Shown one piece after another: positions 1 to 8,945 of a DNA stretch of 64,000 nt; position 1 is the first letter of the stretch; each line of letters starts with the position of its first letter. The notes under the pieces were generated by a model. The model was not told where the DNA came from. It did no database searches and was given only the letters and a program-made list of their open reading frames with translations. Source of the DNA: Desulfobacteraceae bacterium (GTDB taxonomy: Bacteria > Desulfobacterota > Desulfobacteria > Desulfobacterales > Desulfosalsimonadaceae); contig JABZFM010000006.1 in the NCBI GenBank assembly GCA_014237465.1, positions 248,001 to 312,000 of the forward strand, read 5' to 3'. Position numbers and translations under genes: made by a program.

Positions 1-636
1 GGCGGCCGCAATCTCCATGGCCCGTTTAACATGCTGCTGGCCCGAAACTTCGAAAAAATCAGATTCCGACAAATGATTTTCATTAAACATATTATTTAAA
101 TCAAATAATTCCGGACTGATTTGCTTTTCACCGCGGACATAATCCACGGCTTCTGAAAGCGTTTTTACGCCCACAACCGAAATGCCGTCCACCACCGAAG
201 CTTCCCGGCGGTTGTCATACGGCACCAGGATTGACGAATAATCCAGCCGTTTTGCTTCAATGGCCATGGGAAGCGAACCGTTGACCGGTTTGATCCGGCC
301 ATCTAACGACAGCTCCCCGATCATCAGGAATCTATCGACTTCTTTTTTCGGAATAATACCGGTTGCCGTAAGAATGCCCATGGCAATGGGCAGGTCAAAA
401 CCGGTTCCATCTTTTTTAATATTTGCCGGCGCCAGATTGACCGTAATCCGGTCATCCGGAAACGTATAACCGGAGTTATGAATGGCAGCTTTTACCCGTT
501 CCTTGCTTTCCCGAACGGAAACTTCCGGCAACCCCACGGTGGTAAACGCGGGAAGACCCCGGGCAATATCCACCTCAACTTCCATTAAATATGCATCGAT
601 TCCGACAACCGCGCTGGTCAAAACCCTGGAAAGCAA
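1..636 (-). CDS. comM: YifB/ComM family Mg-chelatase-like AAA+ ATPase, N-terminal part (cut by window edge)
   Basis: The first 212 codons are present; the gene runs off the left edge of the window. The reading frame starts at a TTG (634-636) preceded by a GAGGGGG Shine-Dalgarno about five bases upstream, and no ATG fits. The visible part is the Lon-protease-like N domain typical of YifB/ComM (VGLPEVSVRESKERVKAAI and NLAPANIKKDGTGFDLP blocks), ending in DFFEVSGQQHVKRAMEIAAA, which in this family lies directly before the Walker A loop of the AAA+ domain. ComM in other bacteria is a hexameric helicase that promotes branch migration in natural transformation; the role here is by family only. It is divergent from lpxC. 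Confidence 0.9.
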   Translation of the reverse strand, partial: MLSRVLTSAVVGIDAYLMEVEVDIARGLPAFTTVGLPEVSVRESKERVKAAIHNSGYTFPDDRITVNLAPANIKKDGTGFDLPIAMGILTATGIIPKKEVDRFLMIGELSLDGRIKPVNGSLPMAIEAKRLDYSSILVPYDNRREASVVDGISVVGVKTLSEAVDYVRGEKQISPELFDLNNMFNENHLSESDFFEVSGQQHVKRAMEIAAA

Positions 637-918
637 TGGTCCCCCTCTCAATCAGAATTGAAATATAAGCCAGCCTAAATCAATAAAAAAAGGAATGCTT
701 AAAAACAAAATTATACGCTTTTCATTCATTTAAAAATATGGAATATAACAAAGCCGGTTTAAGAGAACAACGTATAAATATACTCTCAAAACCAAAATAT
801 CATATGCAGATTGCATTTTTTGATCTGATCGGCTATATTTATATATTAATTCCGTATCCACCCGCTCAATTGACGGTATATGGAATGTATTAAAACTATA
901 AGGACAATACAAACGAAT

Positions 919-1854
919 ATGGTTATGGCACACAAACAGCGGACCTTAAAAAAACCGGCGCATTTTACCGGCGTGGGGGTCCATTCAGGGGAAAAAGTCA
1001 ATCTGACGATCAAGCCCGCCCCCCCGAACTACGGCATTAATTTCAAACGTGTCGATCTTCCGGCACAGCCCACGATAAAAGCCCATTTTAACCGGGTGGT
1101 CGATACCAGCCTGGCCACCGTCATCGGAGAAGAGGAGGAAGGGTGTATTGTATCCACCATCGAACATGTCATGGCCTGCCTCGCAGGACTTTCCATTGAC
1201 AATGTGGTGATTGAAATTGACGGCCATGAAACCCCGATCATGGACGGCAGTGCCGCCCTGTTCACCCAAAAAATTAAAGACGCCGGCGTCGTCTCTCAGG
1301 ACGCGCCGAGAATGTATTTTGCCATTAAAAAACCCATTGTACTGGAAAAAGATGGAAAATCCGTCAAGCTATACCCGGCCCGGAACTTTAAAATCACCTG
1401 CACCATTGAATTTGATCATCCGGCAATCGGAAATCAGACCTTCTCAATTGATTTAACAGAAAAAACGTTTGAAGAAGAAATTTGCCGGGCCCGGACGTTT
1501 GGTTTTCTGCATGAGGTGGAATACATGAAATTCTATGGCCTGGCAAAAGGCGGATCCCTTGACAATGCCGTGGTTATCGATGAAAATGGTGTAATGAATG
1601 AGGGGGGACTCCGGTTTGCCGACGAATTCGTGCGCCATAAAATCCTTGACTGCATCGGCGACTTCTCGCTTCTGGGAATGCCGATCATTGGGCACGCCGT
1701 ATTGTATAAATCCGGTCATCTGTTCAACCATGAATTCTTAAAAGAATTCTTTAAACAAAAATCCGCATGGGAAACCATGACGCTGGAAGCATTTGAAGCC
1801 GCAAATCAGAACATCCCGGAACCGTCTAAGGATAAAAATGCAAAAGCATATTAA
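919..1854 (+). CDS. lpxC: UDP-3-O-acyl-N-acetylglucosamine deacetylase LpxC
   Basis: Zinc amidase that removes the acetyl group from UDP-3-O-acyl-GlcNAc, the committed step of lipid A synthesis in the cytoplasm. Family blocks are intact: the N-terminal GVGVHSG, the TIEHVMACLAGL segment with a zinc-binding His, DGHETPIMDGSA, HKILDCIGDFSLLG (second zinc His and Asp) and the C-terminal GHLFNHEFL with the catalytic His. An in-frame ATG exists at 880, but starting at 919 (MVMAHKQRTLKK) gives 311 residues, close to the roughly 305 of E. coli LpxC, and places the N terminus where the family begins. Neither start has a strong ribosome site. The gene overlaps the next one by 17 bases, implying translational coupling with the DUF4390 and ntrY genes. 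Confidence 0.95.
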   Translation: MVMAHKQRTLKKPAHFTGVGVHSGEKVNLTIKPAPPNYGINFKRVDLPAQPTIKAHFNRVVDTSLATVIGEEEEGCIVSTIEHVMACLAGLSIDNVVIEIDGHETPIMDGSAALFTQKIKDAGVVSQDAPRMYFAIKKPIVLEKDGKSVKLYPARNFKITCTIEFDHPAIGNQTFSIDLTEKTFEEEICRARTFGFLHEVEYMKFYGLAKGGSLDNAVVIDENGVMNEGGLRFADEFVRHKILDCIGDFSLLGMPIIGHAVLYKSGHLFNHEFLKEFFKQKSAWETMTLEAFEAANQNIPEPSKDKNAKAY

Positions 1855-2401
1855 AGTTTTCACTATACTTTTATGCTTCACCCTGCTGTTCCCATTATTC
1901 GCTTGGGCCATCGATGTACAAATAAGTGGCATGAAGGTGACCGACGCCGCCGATAATCTGCTGCTTTCTCTTAAAGTCGAAGGCGCGTTTAATGAAAAAC
2001 TGGAAGAGGCGATATTAAACGGCATTCCGGCAACTTTTTCTTTTTTTATTAACGTAAACCGTAAGCGGACCCTTTGGGCGGACGAACAGATCGTTGAGCT
2101 GAATGTGACCCATACGCTGAAATATCATAACCTGAAAAATCATTATATCATCAAAAAATCCCGGGAAGACAATAAACCGGTTATCACGGAATCATTTGAT
2201 GAAGCAAAAAAAATAATGTCTGAGATCAACGGCCTGAAAATAGTCCCTTTAAACAGACTGCGGAAAGGAAGCCGATACCAGATCATGGCTAAGGCGGAAC
2301 TTGACAAAGTCAAGCTGCCGTTTCTTCTTAATTATATTTTATTTTTTGCTTCCCTGTGGGACTTTGAAACCGAATGGCACTCTCATGAATTTGTTTACTA
2401 A
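1838..2401 (+). CDS. DUF4390 family exported protein
   Basis: A 187-residue protein with an N-terminal hydrophobic signal (about residues 5-22, ending FAWA) and a predicted periplasmic body. The composition and the position between lpxC and an NtrY-type kinase match DUF4390 proteins of deltaproteobacteria, whose function is unknown. The start at 1838 is chosen because AAGGAT lies six bases upstream and the signal sequence then begins properly; the longer frame from 1793 is only read-through inside lpxC. The 3' end overlaps ntrY by 17 bases, so the three genes are probably one transcript. A sensory accessory role for the kinase is possible but not shown by the sequence. Confidence 0.75.
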   Translation: MQKHIKVFTILLCFTLLFPLFAWAIDVQISGMKVTDAADNLLLSLKVEGAFNEKLEEAILNGIPATFSFFINVNRKRTLWADEQIVELNVTHTLKYHNLKNHYIIKKSREDNKPVITESFDEAKKIMSEINGLKIVPLNRLRKGSRYQIMAKAELDKVKLPFLLNYILFFASLWDFETEWHSHEFVY

Positions 2402-4682
2402 ACGACCTTCCCGCAGGACCCATACTTTAAAAGCAGCTATCGCCTTGAGGCGAAATAAATATAAAAGCTCTGTAATTTCTGAACCTCAAGACGACCGCAG
2501 ACGCCGTAAGCGCGATTTCATCATCATCGGAATCGTCATTGCAATCGTTACGATTCTGTCGTTTTTCACCGTCAAAACACTGCAGTTCAGCAGCGACATC
2601 CCGGTATCGAATATGGTATTGATGTTTATTCTGATCAACATCAACATGCTGCTGGTTGTGCTGCTCATTTTCCTGGTATTCAGAAACCTGGTTAAACTGA
2701 TTTATGAACGGCGGAAAAAAGTCGAGGGGAGCAAGCTTAGAACAAAGCTCGTGGCCACATTCATTGCACTGACGCTTCTGCCGTCCACCGTCCTGTTCTT
2801 TTTTTCACTCCATTTCATTACATCAAGCATCGAATTCTGGTTTCAAATTCCCATTGACCAGTCCCTGAATAATTCACTGGCCGTGGGACGGAATATATAC
2901 AAACTCGTGGAAGACAATAACACCTTCTTTTTGGACAAGGCAGCCTACCAGGTCATCAGCCGCGACCTGCTATCCAATAGAAACAAAAAAGAGCTTTCAA
3001 ACTATACCCAGGTTGTTCAGCGGGCATTTAATTTAAATGTCGTTGAAGTATACAATGCCGATTTCAAACGGCTGACCGTTTCCGTGGATTCAAAGCTCGG
3101 GGACAAAACATTTACGCCGATCACCGGGGATGCGTTTCAAAACGGCATCAAAAGAAAAGTCGATACCTGGTCAGTTTCAGAAAATATCGATGGCGGGGAA
3201 GTCATTCGCAATATTTCCGCTATTCCGTTCGGCGCGGCCGAAGACGAAATCAAAGGATTTGTTGTCATCAGCGTTCTGCTTCCCCCGGACCTGGTCAGAA
3301 ACCTGGCATCTATCTCAAAAGGGTTTGAAGAATACCAGCAGACGAAGATGCTGAAACAGCCCGTACAGTTTACATATTATATTATCCTGACGGTTGTCGC
3401 CCTGCTGGTTGTCTTTTGCGCCATCTGGTTCGGCATGTATCTGTCCAAAAGCATTACCATCCCGATCATGGAACTGGCGGAAGGCACAAGACGCGTTGCC
3501 GGCGGCGACCTGACTTATAATATCAATGTGGTGGCTGATGATGAAATAAAAACCCTGGTCGATTCATTTAATAAAATGACCCGGGACCTGCGTTTCAGCC
3601 GAAAAGAACTGGAACTCTCCGCCCGGAAACTGTTTGAGAAGAATATCGAAATTGATGAAAGACGGCGGTACATGGAAATCGTTTTAAACAATGTGTCCAC
3701 CGGTGTTGTTTCTCTGGACGCCAGGGGACTTGTGGCCACAACAAACCATTCCGCCGAAAAAATGCTCGATATTAACGCTTCCACTATTACCAAAAAAAGC
3801 TATAAATATATTTTGAAAAATCAGCACAATGATCTGGCGGATGAAATCTATGACCGGTTCTGGAACAAACGGGAAGAAAGTATGTCCAGGTCATTAAACA
3901 TGACCATCGAGGGCGTGCCCAGAAGTTTCAAAGTAAACTTTAATTCATTAAAAGATGATGCCGGACATCAGATCGGCCTGGTGATGGTTTTTGACGACAT
4001 GACCGAACTGGAAAAAGCACAGCGAATGTCCGCCTGGCGGGAAGTTGCCCGAAGGGTTGCCCATGAAGTCAAAAATCCGCTGACCCCGATTTCCCTGTCC
4101 GCGCAACGGCTGAAACGAAAATATAAACATATCATTGATGACCCGGTTTTTGAAGACTGCACCCAGACAATTATCGATCACACGGAACTGATCAAAAATC
4201 TGATTAATGAATTTGCAACATTCGCACGGTTTCCCACGGCCAACCCGGAACCATGTGAACTGCCGCCGATCATACATGAAACGATTGCGCTGTATAAAGA
4301 AGGCCACCCGAATATTCAGTTTGTGGCTCATATACCGGACAACATTCCGATATTGCTGCTCGACCGGCAGCAAATCAAACAGACCTTAATCAACTTAATC
4401 GACAATGCCATTGCATCCATTCGCACTCAGGGCCAGATTAATGTAACGATTGAGCACGACGCTAATGAAAACATCGTTAAACTAATCGTGGCAGATACGG
4501 GATTGGGGATATCTGATGCGGTCAAGCCCTCTTTGTTTGAACCTGACTTTACCACCAAAAAATCCGGTATGGGCCTTGGGTTGGCCATTGTGAGCACCAT
4601 TATTTCCGACCATAACGGCAAAATCCACGTTGAGGACAACGACCCGCATGGGGCCAAATTTATTATTGAATTCCCGGTTTGA
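2385..4682 (+). CDS. ntrY: NtrY-type membrane sensor histidine kinase
   Basis: A 765-residue kinase. In order: a basic N-terminal tail, membrane segments near 45-66, 77-99 and 120-140, a periplasmic region, another membrane segment near 328-350, HAMP (about 350-405), PAS (about 425-540), the HisKA helix with the phosphorylated His560 in RRVAHEVKNPLTP, and HATPase_c with N-box NLIDNAIASI and G-boxes DTGLGI and GMGLGLAI. This is the NtrY architecture. It would phosphorylate the sigma-54 activator NtrX, encoded here at 11088, more than 6 kb away, because mobile DNA lies between them. The start at 2385 is inside the DUF4390 gene; the upstream frame from 2301 is a shadow of that gene. Confidence 0.93.
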   Translation: MNLFTKRPSRRTHTLKAAIALRRNKYKSSVISEPQDDRRRRKRDFIIIGIVIAIVTILSFFTVKTLQFSSDIPVSNMVLMFILININMLLVVLLIFLVFRNLVKLIYERRKKVEGSKLRTKLVATFIALTLLPSTVLFFFSLHFITSSIEFWFQIPIDQSLNNSLAVGRNIYKLVEDNNTFFLDKAAYQVISRDLLSNRNKKELSNYTQVVQRAFNLNVVEVYNADFKRLTVSVDSKLGDKTFTPITGDAFQNGIKRKVDTWSVSENIDGGEVIRNISAIPFGAAEDEIKGFVVISVLLPPDLVRNLASISKGFEEYQQTKMLKQPVQFTYYIILTVVALLVVFCAIWFGMYLSKSITIPIMELAEGTRRVAGGDLTYNINVVADDEIKTLVDSFNKMTRDLRFSRKELELSARKLFEKNIEIDERRRYMEIVLNNVSTGVVSLDARGLVATTNHSAEKMLDINASTITKKSYKYILKNQHNDLADEIYDRFWNKREESMSRSLNMTIEGVPRSFKVNFNSLKDDAGHQIGLVMVFDDMTELEKAQRMSAWREVARRVAHEVKNPLTPISLSAQRLKRKYKHIIDDPVFEDCTQTIIDHTELIKNLINEFATFARFPTANPEPCELPPIIHETIALYKEGHPNIQFVAHIPDNIPILLLDRQQIKQTLINLIDNAIASIRTQGQINVTIEHDANENIVKLIVADTGLGISDAVKPSLFEPDFTTKKSGMGLGLAIVSTIISDHNGKIHVEDNDPHGAKFIIEFPV

Positions 4683-4689
4683 AAAACAG

Positions 4690-4721
4690 GTTGAAGGTGG
4701 AAGGTAGAAGGTGAAAAATTG
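4690..4721 (+). repeat. Short purine-rich GAAGGT-type iterated repeat
   Basis: Between the ntrY stop and the transposase gene the sequence repeats GAAGGT-like units (TTGAAGGTGGAAGGTAGAAGGT). It looks like a decayed short tandem repeat at the left border of the inserted segment. No function is claimed. Confidence 0.4.
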
Positions 4722-4771
4722 ACGGTTGACCATACGGCGTGGAAAAGTTGAATCAAAGGCATAAGGGAATT

Positions 4772-5467
4772 ATGAATAACACATATCAAAATAAATATCG
4801 CATAAAATCTGCCCGATTAGAGGGCTACGATTACAGGCAGGCGGGTTTGTATTTTATTACCATCTGCACGTATAACCGCGAACATTATTTTGGCGAAATT
4901 GTTGATAGCGAAATGCAATTATCAAACATTGGCGTATTGACGGATGTGTTTTGGCATGAAATAAAAAATCACAAAAAAAATATCGAATTACATCAATTTG
5001 TTGTAATGCCCAACCATATTCATGGAATTTTGGAAATTGTGGATGGTGGTAATGGCGTTGGGTGTCGTAGAGACGATGCATGCATCGTCTCTACATGCAT
5101 CGTCTCTACGACGGTGGCAACAAACCCGATGGGGCAAATGGACGGTACGGATGAATCGTCAACGAATCCACAACAATCCGAAACCCACAAAATGGCGGCA
5201 ATATCACCAAAATCGGGTTCGGTGTCGCGTGTTATAGGTTCATACAAATCTGCGGTTACAAAACACGCCCACCGTTTGGGACATGAATTTGAATGGCAAA
5301 CACGATTTTACGACCATATTATTCGCAACGAAAATGATTATTTTCGTATACAGAATTACATCAAAAATAATCCCCATAATTGGGATAATGATAAATTAAA
5401 TAACGGAATTGGCAATACAGTTATGGAACTAACCGCACAATATGAAAATGAAAAATGGATGGTTTAA
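4772..5467 (+). mobile_element. REP-associated tyrosine transposase (RAYT, IS200/Y1 superfamily)
   Basis: A 231-residue single-strand transposase of the HUH Y1 family. The N-terminal YRIKSARLEGYDYRQAGLYFITICT block and the metal-binding HUH motif in VVMPNHIHGILE are clear; the catalytic Tyr is probably that in RFYDHIIRNENDY near the C terminus. RAYTs act on REP palindromes in the genome and are usually single-copy, domesticated transposases. The start at 4772 has AAGGGA just upstream; the frame opens earlier at 4739. Oddly, the middle of the gene (about residues 98-114, VGCRRDDACIVSTCIVS) is encoded by a perfect palindrome, so the protein carries a low-complexity insertion where other RAYTs have a loop. 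It lies directly after ntrY and marks the left end of the insertion separating ntrY and ntrX. Confidence 0.88.
5064..5112. repeat. REP-like palindrome inside the RAYT coding sequence
   Basis: A 28-bp perfect palindrome (5067-5094, half-site GTAGAGACGATGCA) is followed by a third half-site, so that 18-bp arms GTCGTAGAGACGATGCAT (5064-5081) and its exact reverse complement (5095-5112) also match perfectly. The insertion keeps the transposase frame open. Confidence 0.9.
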
Positions 5468-5664
5468 TGAATAAGGGGGGTCTTAAAAGAATCGGCGGTA
5501 CACGGGGACATCGGGAGATGAAAGAGTGAAATTAAACCAGATAAAAGAGTTAAAAAATTCAAGAGAAATATTTTCCGTGGTTGGGCTTAAATATAAGGAT
5601 ATATGGAAATACTTTCCAGATATATAGTCCTATATCATGGAAAAATTTTACATTTATTAACACT
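5468..5664 (+). other. Non-coding stretch between RAYT and the hairpin array
   Basis: No credible gene. It contains a GTTGGGC heptamer (5580-5586) identical to the attC core site at 5865-5871, but no attC stem can be seen in front of it. A TTG-initiated frame at 5581-5919 runs through the following hairpins and is judged spurious. Confidence 0.4.
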
Positions 5665-5871
5665 GATAAGCTGACCGCTCGCTGCGCTCACTCTCGCTTC
5701 GCTCATCAGCTTATCGCGGCGGTTGCGCTTCGCTCCATTGCCCTTGATCGGCGTCGCTCTCGCTCCGCCTATCAAGGGCAATGGAGCCGACTGCGCTTGG
5801 GGTTATTAATCCCTTCGCTCCGCTCCGGCATCAATAACCCCAATGCTCGCGGCTCATCCGCCGCGTTGGGC
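5665..5871 (+). other. attC-like composite hairpin array ending in a GTTGGGC core site
   Basis: Three consecutive stem-loops: arms GATAAGCTGA (5665-5674/5706-5715), ATTGCCCTTGAT (5737-5748/5771-5782) and TTGGGGTTATT (5797-5807/5833-5843), all perfect. They end in GCCGCGTTGGGC, where GTTGGGC (5865-5871) fits the integron R' consensus GTTRRRY. The six bases TTGGGC that begin the next cassette are complementary to the R'' box GCCCAAC of the attC at its far end, which is what a cassette inserted at this G/TT junction predicts. The first 78 bases recur at 10307-10384 with two mismatches. The 5' R'' box of this site is not clear (TATTAAC at 5655-5661 is the nearest candidate). Confidence 0.6.
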
Positions 5872-5941
5872 ATAGAAAGAGATAAATATATATTTTCATA
5901 TATATCTGTAAATCAATAAGATAGCTGTAGGAGTCTATAAC

Positions 5942-8809
5942 ATGGAACAGGAGCAAAATAAATACGCCATTGGGACGGAGCTTACAAACCGTATTAAATG
6001 TTTTGGTGAGCATTTAAAAAACATAATCGAGGAAAAAGGTATCAAATATCTTATACCTTTAGAAACTAAAGGGGCGCTCTTAGTTGATGTTGCCTGCGGG
6101 AAGGATGCTCTGCCTGAATCTTTAAATATCATATACCCAAGAGCACTTAGATATATTCAACCAAATGATATTGCAAAAAGCCGGATTCTTTTGGTGGATG
6201 ATATTTATTTCTCTGGTAGGCATCTAAAACGCGTTTATGAACGAGTTCAATCCTATGGAGCAAAACCTGAGAACATTCAATGCTTAGCACTTCTAGATTT
6301 TTCATGTGGAGATAGAGATAAGGACTATGAAGGTGATATGCATGATCGAATTTGCGAAAACATTCTTCCCGGATCCCCTCTTAAAAGATCAGAGACCTTG
6401 TTATTTTTACAAAATGAAATGCTTGAGAAAACAATGCCTTCTGTCTACGATCATTTAACAATTGAAGCGCAAGGGGTAGAAAGAGATACATATATAAATA
6501 TATTAGCAATATTCAGTGAAACCAATAGATTGTTACATTACGGACAGAGAGGGGCTTACCAAGCGAGTTCAATACTGCTCGATGATCTATTTGATGGTGA
6601 GTGGGACGTCCCGGCGAAGGCACGCTTGTGGTATAATCCTGATAAAAAGATGCTTAGAATAACTCCTGTCGGATTTATTTCTGGCAAAATTGACATTAAC
6701 AATTTCAGCTCTTCTAACTGTTTATACGAAGCAATTGTTGAAACTGTTGTTACTGAATCAGAAACTGACATAGAAGCAGCTAAATATGAGGCAGTGGTGA
6801 TAGCTGGTCGATTGCAGCAGCTGATTTTATTAAAAAAAATTCTCTATGATTTAAGACTCAAGTTTACTTTTGATAATGAACATTTGAATAGATATTATCC
6901 GAAGCTTAATGTTGCTGAAAAGATAAAAAAGATTTTAAAGGAAGGTAACATGGCGGAGCTTCCTACTCGCTCTGAAATCTACGAAGATCAAGGTTACAGT
7001 AGTGCTATAACCGCCGTCCTAAAATTAAACAGGCAGGCTTGGGAGACTCAACCTGTCAAGCACCGTAAGGATCGAGGCCAGAATGGATATACAGCCTCCG
7101 AAATTTTTAACATTTTAACAGATTATAGTGCAATGGCATTACATGCTGCGCTTGATTATTGTTTTGATTTTCACTACCTGGCTGTCTTTCGAAGAAGAGA
7201 CGCAGCAGGATTTTCAAGATGTTATAGAACAACTGAAATCTCGGGTGCCTATTTACCTGAAGAAATCTACGGTGCCGCTATTATATACAGCATCAAGGGT
7301 CCCACCCCAGATTGGCTTATCAACAAAGTGTTTCCAATACTTCGTAGTATAACACCTGGCCGTATTAATGACGGGCACTTTGTAATTACTAAAGCCTATT
7401 TTGGAGATATCACACGTATTAAACAGAGCGAAGATTCATCTTGCTCTTGGAAAGATGTACAAACTGAACTTTGGGATATTGAAGAATTTGGGGGAGGTGT
7501 TCGCTATAGAAAAAAAGAAGACCCCTTAATTGAAGAAAAAGTTACAAGTATTCTTGATGACCCACGCCTTTCTGGGTTTCGAGACACGCTTGCAGCAGTA
7601 ATATTTTTATTAGAAAACGGAGGTCGAAAAGCTGGAATACTACTTGACATATTAACACCGGGTTATGGTGGTACTGATTACATAGTGCATAACATAGAAA
7701 AGATATTATCATTTGGGTTAAAGTATCCAGATGACAATTCTACCAAAAATTTAAAGTGGCACTCCAAAGGAGCTGATGAAAAGCTGGATATAATATTTGA
7801 ACTTTTCGATAATGAAGATAATTTGATAGAGAAACTTATGAGGCGAAGTACTCGCCTTCAAAGCTCCTACTTAATTCAATTACAAGCCGAGAAAGCTGTA
7901 AAAAAGTCTCGCCCATTTACTTCAAGAATATTGTACGACGCTCTTAAAACACTTAAGAGTGGCATAAGTGGGGCCGTAATTGCTGCGAATAAAAACGATT
8001 TACACGGATTTGAAATAGCCCTTGAATCCATAGGCATTAGATCTGTGGAACGAAGTCGCAACCTTAGAAATTTGTTGGCCAAAATTGCACAGACAATCTA
8101 TCCGACCCTTAATGCGATCAGGGGGCATACTTATTATTGGCAATATTATGAACAATATTTGATCGGACAACGAGACAGTTTTAATTATATTTTAGGCTAT
8201 GACCTGACTGGTGAAAGAAGAAAAGTTGTTCCTGATGGGGAAGAACTCACAAGATATGACGACGAACTACATAAATTCATCGCAAATTGGATAATAGCAT
8301 TCAATGGTAAGTTGTCGACATCTGGAATGAACGCTGGTGATTTAAGGTTCGGATTCTTTCAAAATCTTGACGAAGCAATTAATGCAGGATGCTGGATCCT
8401 ACATCACATTGAACAACTGAATCATACTAATTGTTTTCCAACAGGGCCTGAAGCTCTTGGTATTGTCATCACACAAGGTAACTTTAAAGTCGATTCCATC
8501 GGTAATTCGTCGGGGACCATTCTTGATATGTCCGGCCACTGGTTAAAAGGAAAAATTGTCGAGCGAGATAAAATTGATGTGGCTTCTGGAAAAGTTGGGA
8601 GGAAGAGTACTGGGTTTCAAGAAAGCCAGCTCTGGATTCTCGAACATGAGACATTTGAAGTTGATAGAACAAAGCGGCCACAAATAAATAACCAACGTAG
8701 GTTACAGTATAAAAACGGATTCATAAATTTGTCATCAATTGATGTTGCCGAATTTGTAAATGCAAAACAGACCCCATGGGTTGATGTTTCGATGAACCTA
8801 TCAACATAG
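5942..8809 (+). CDS. Phosphoribosyltransferase-like / class III nucleotidyl cyclase-like fusion protein (candidate defence gene)
   Basis: A 955-residue cytoplasmic protein, sole gene of integron-type cassette 1. Residues 1-170 look like a PRTase fold: a strand/loop LIPLETKGALLVDVA and the PRPP-binding signature ILLVDDIYFSGRH with Asp86, Asp87, Ser91 and Gly92. The middle 550 residues are not recognised. Residues about 745-890 resemble a class III nucleotidyl cyclase: LGYDLTGERR with Asp754, then NAGDLRFGFF with Asp800, 46 residues apart as expected for the two metal-binding Asps, then GIVITQGNFKVDSIGNSSG, like the family's LRIGIHxG strand and purine-site region. It would be a PRPP- or nucleotide-handling protein able to make a signalling nucleotide; this is inference. 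TAGGAG sits eight bases before the ATG. The gene is AT-rich relative to the chromosome and fills the cassette. Confidence 0.75.
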   Translation: MEQEQNKYAIGTELTNRIKCFGEHLKNIIEEKGIKYLIPLETKGALLVDVACGKDALPESLNIIYPRALRYIQPNDIAKSRILLVDDIYFSGRHLKRVYERVQSYGAKPENIQCLALLDFSCGDRDKDYEGDMHDRICENILPGSPLKRSETLLFLQNEMLEKTMPSVYDHLTIEAQGVERDTYINILAIFSETNRLLHYGQRGAYQASSILLDDLFDGEWDVPAKARLWYNPDKKMLRITPVGFISGKIDINNFSSSNCLYEAIVETVVTESETDIEAAKYEAVVIAGRLQQLILLKKILYDLRLKFTFDNEHLNRYYPKLNVAEKIKKILKEGNMAELPTRSEIYEDQGYSSAITAVLKLNRQAWETQPVKHRKDRGQNGYTASEIFNILTDYSAMALHAALDYCFDFHYLAVFRRRDAAGFSRCYRTTEISGAYLPEEIYGAAIIYSIKGPTPDWLINKVFPILRSITPGRINDGHFVITKAYFGDITRIKQSEDSSCSWKDVQTELWDIEEFGGGVRYRKKEDPLIEEKVTSILDDPRLSGFRDTLAAVIFLLENGGRKAGILLDILTPGYGGTDYIVHNIEKILSFGLKYPDDNSTKNLKWHSKGADEKLDIIFELFDNEDNLIEKLMRRSTRLQSSYLIQLQAEKAVKKSRPFTSRILYDALKTLKSGISGAVIAANKNDLHGFEIALESIGIRSVERSRNLRNLLAKIAQTIYPTLNAIRGHTYYWQYYEQYLIGQRDSFNYILGYDLTGERRKVVPDGEELTRYDDELHKFIANWIIAFNGKLSTSGMNAGDLRFGFFQNLDEAINAGCWILHHIEQLNHTNCFPTGPEALGIVITQGNFKVDSIGNSSGTILDMSGHWLKGKIVERDKIDVASGKVGRKSTGFQESQLWILEHETFEVDRTKRPQINNQRRLQYKNGFINLSSIDVAEFVNAKQTPWVDVSMNLST

Positions 8810-8846
8810 GTTGTTGAGCGAGTATGTATTAAAAATAATTAGAAGT

Positions 8847-8917
8847 GCCCAACAAGGCTAATTCAGCCGACGCAAAAAGCCGCGCGGCTGATTAGCGGCT
8901 CAACCGCCGCGTTATGC
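8847..8917 (+). other. Integron attC recombination site (cassette 1 / cassette 2 junction)
   Basis: A 71-base site with R'' GCCCAAC (8847-8853) and R' GTTATGC (8911-8917). The inner stem arms GCTAATTCAGCCG (8857-8869) and CGGCTGATTAGC (8885-8896) pair fully except for one extra T, matching the extrahelical base that sets strand choice in attC sites. The CAGCCGACGC...GCGCGGCTGA core resembles classical 59-base elements. R'' is complementary to the first bases of cassette 1 (TTGGGC at 5866), and the TTATGC after the crossover is complementary to the R'' of the next site. GTTATGC departs from GTTRRRY at one base. Confidence 0.85.
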
Positions 8918-8933
8918 GTAGGCAGAAAACAAG

Positions 8934-8940
8934 GAGGGTA
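8934..8940 (+). promoter_or_regulatory. Ribosome binding site at the start of cassette 2
   Basis: An AAGGAGGG-type site lies about 20 bases after the recombination point and just before the ATG at 8946. The leader between attC and the first gene is only 34 bases, as usual for cassette genes that depend on an external promoter. Confidence 0.5.
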
Positions 8941-8945
8941 TAAGG

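Noticed and set aside
5580-5586. A further attC core site GTTGGGC
   Set aside because: Only the heptamer matches; no stem or partner box precedes it.
5581-5919. A 112-codon TTG frame after the RAYT
   Set aside because: It runs through three perfect stem-loops and the attC core; the translation is Arg/Ser-rich low complexity from the hairpins.
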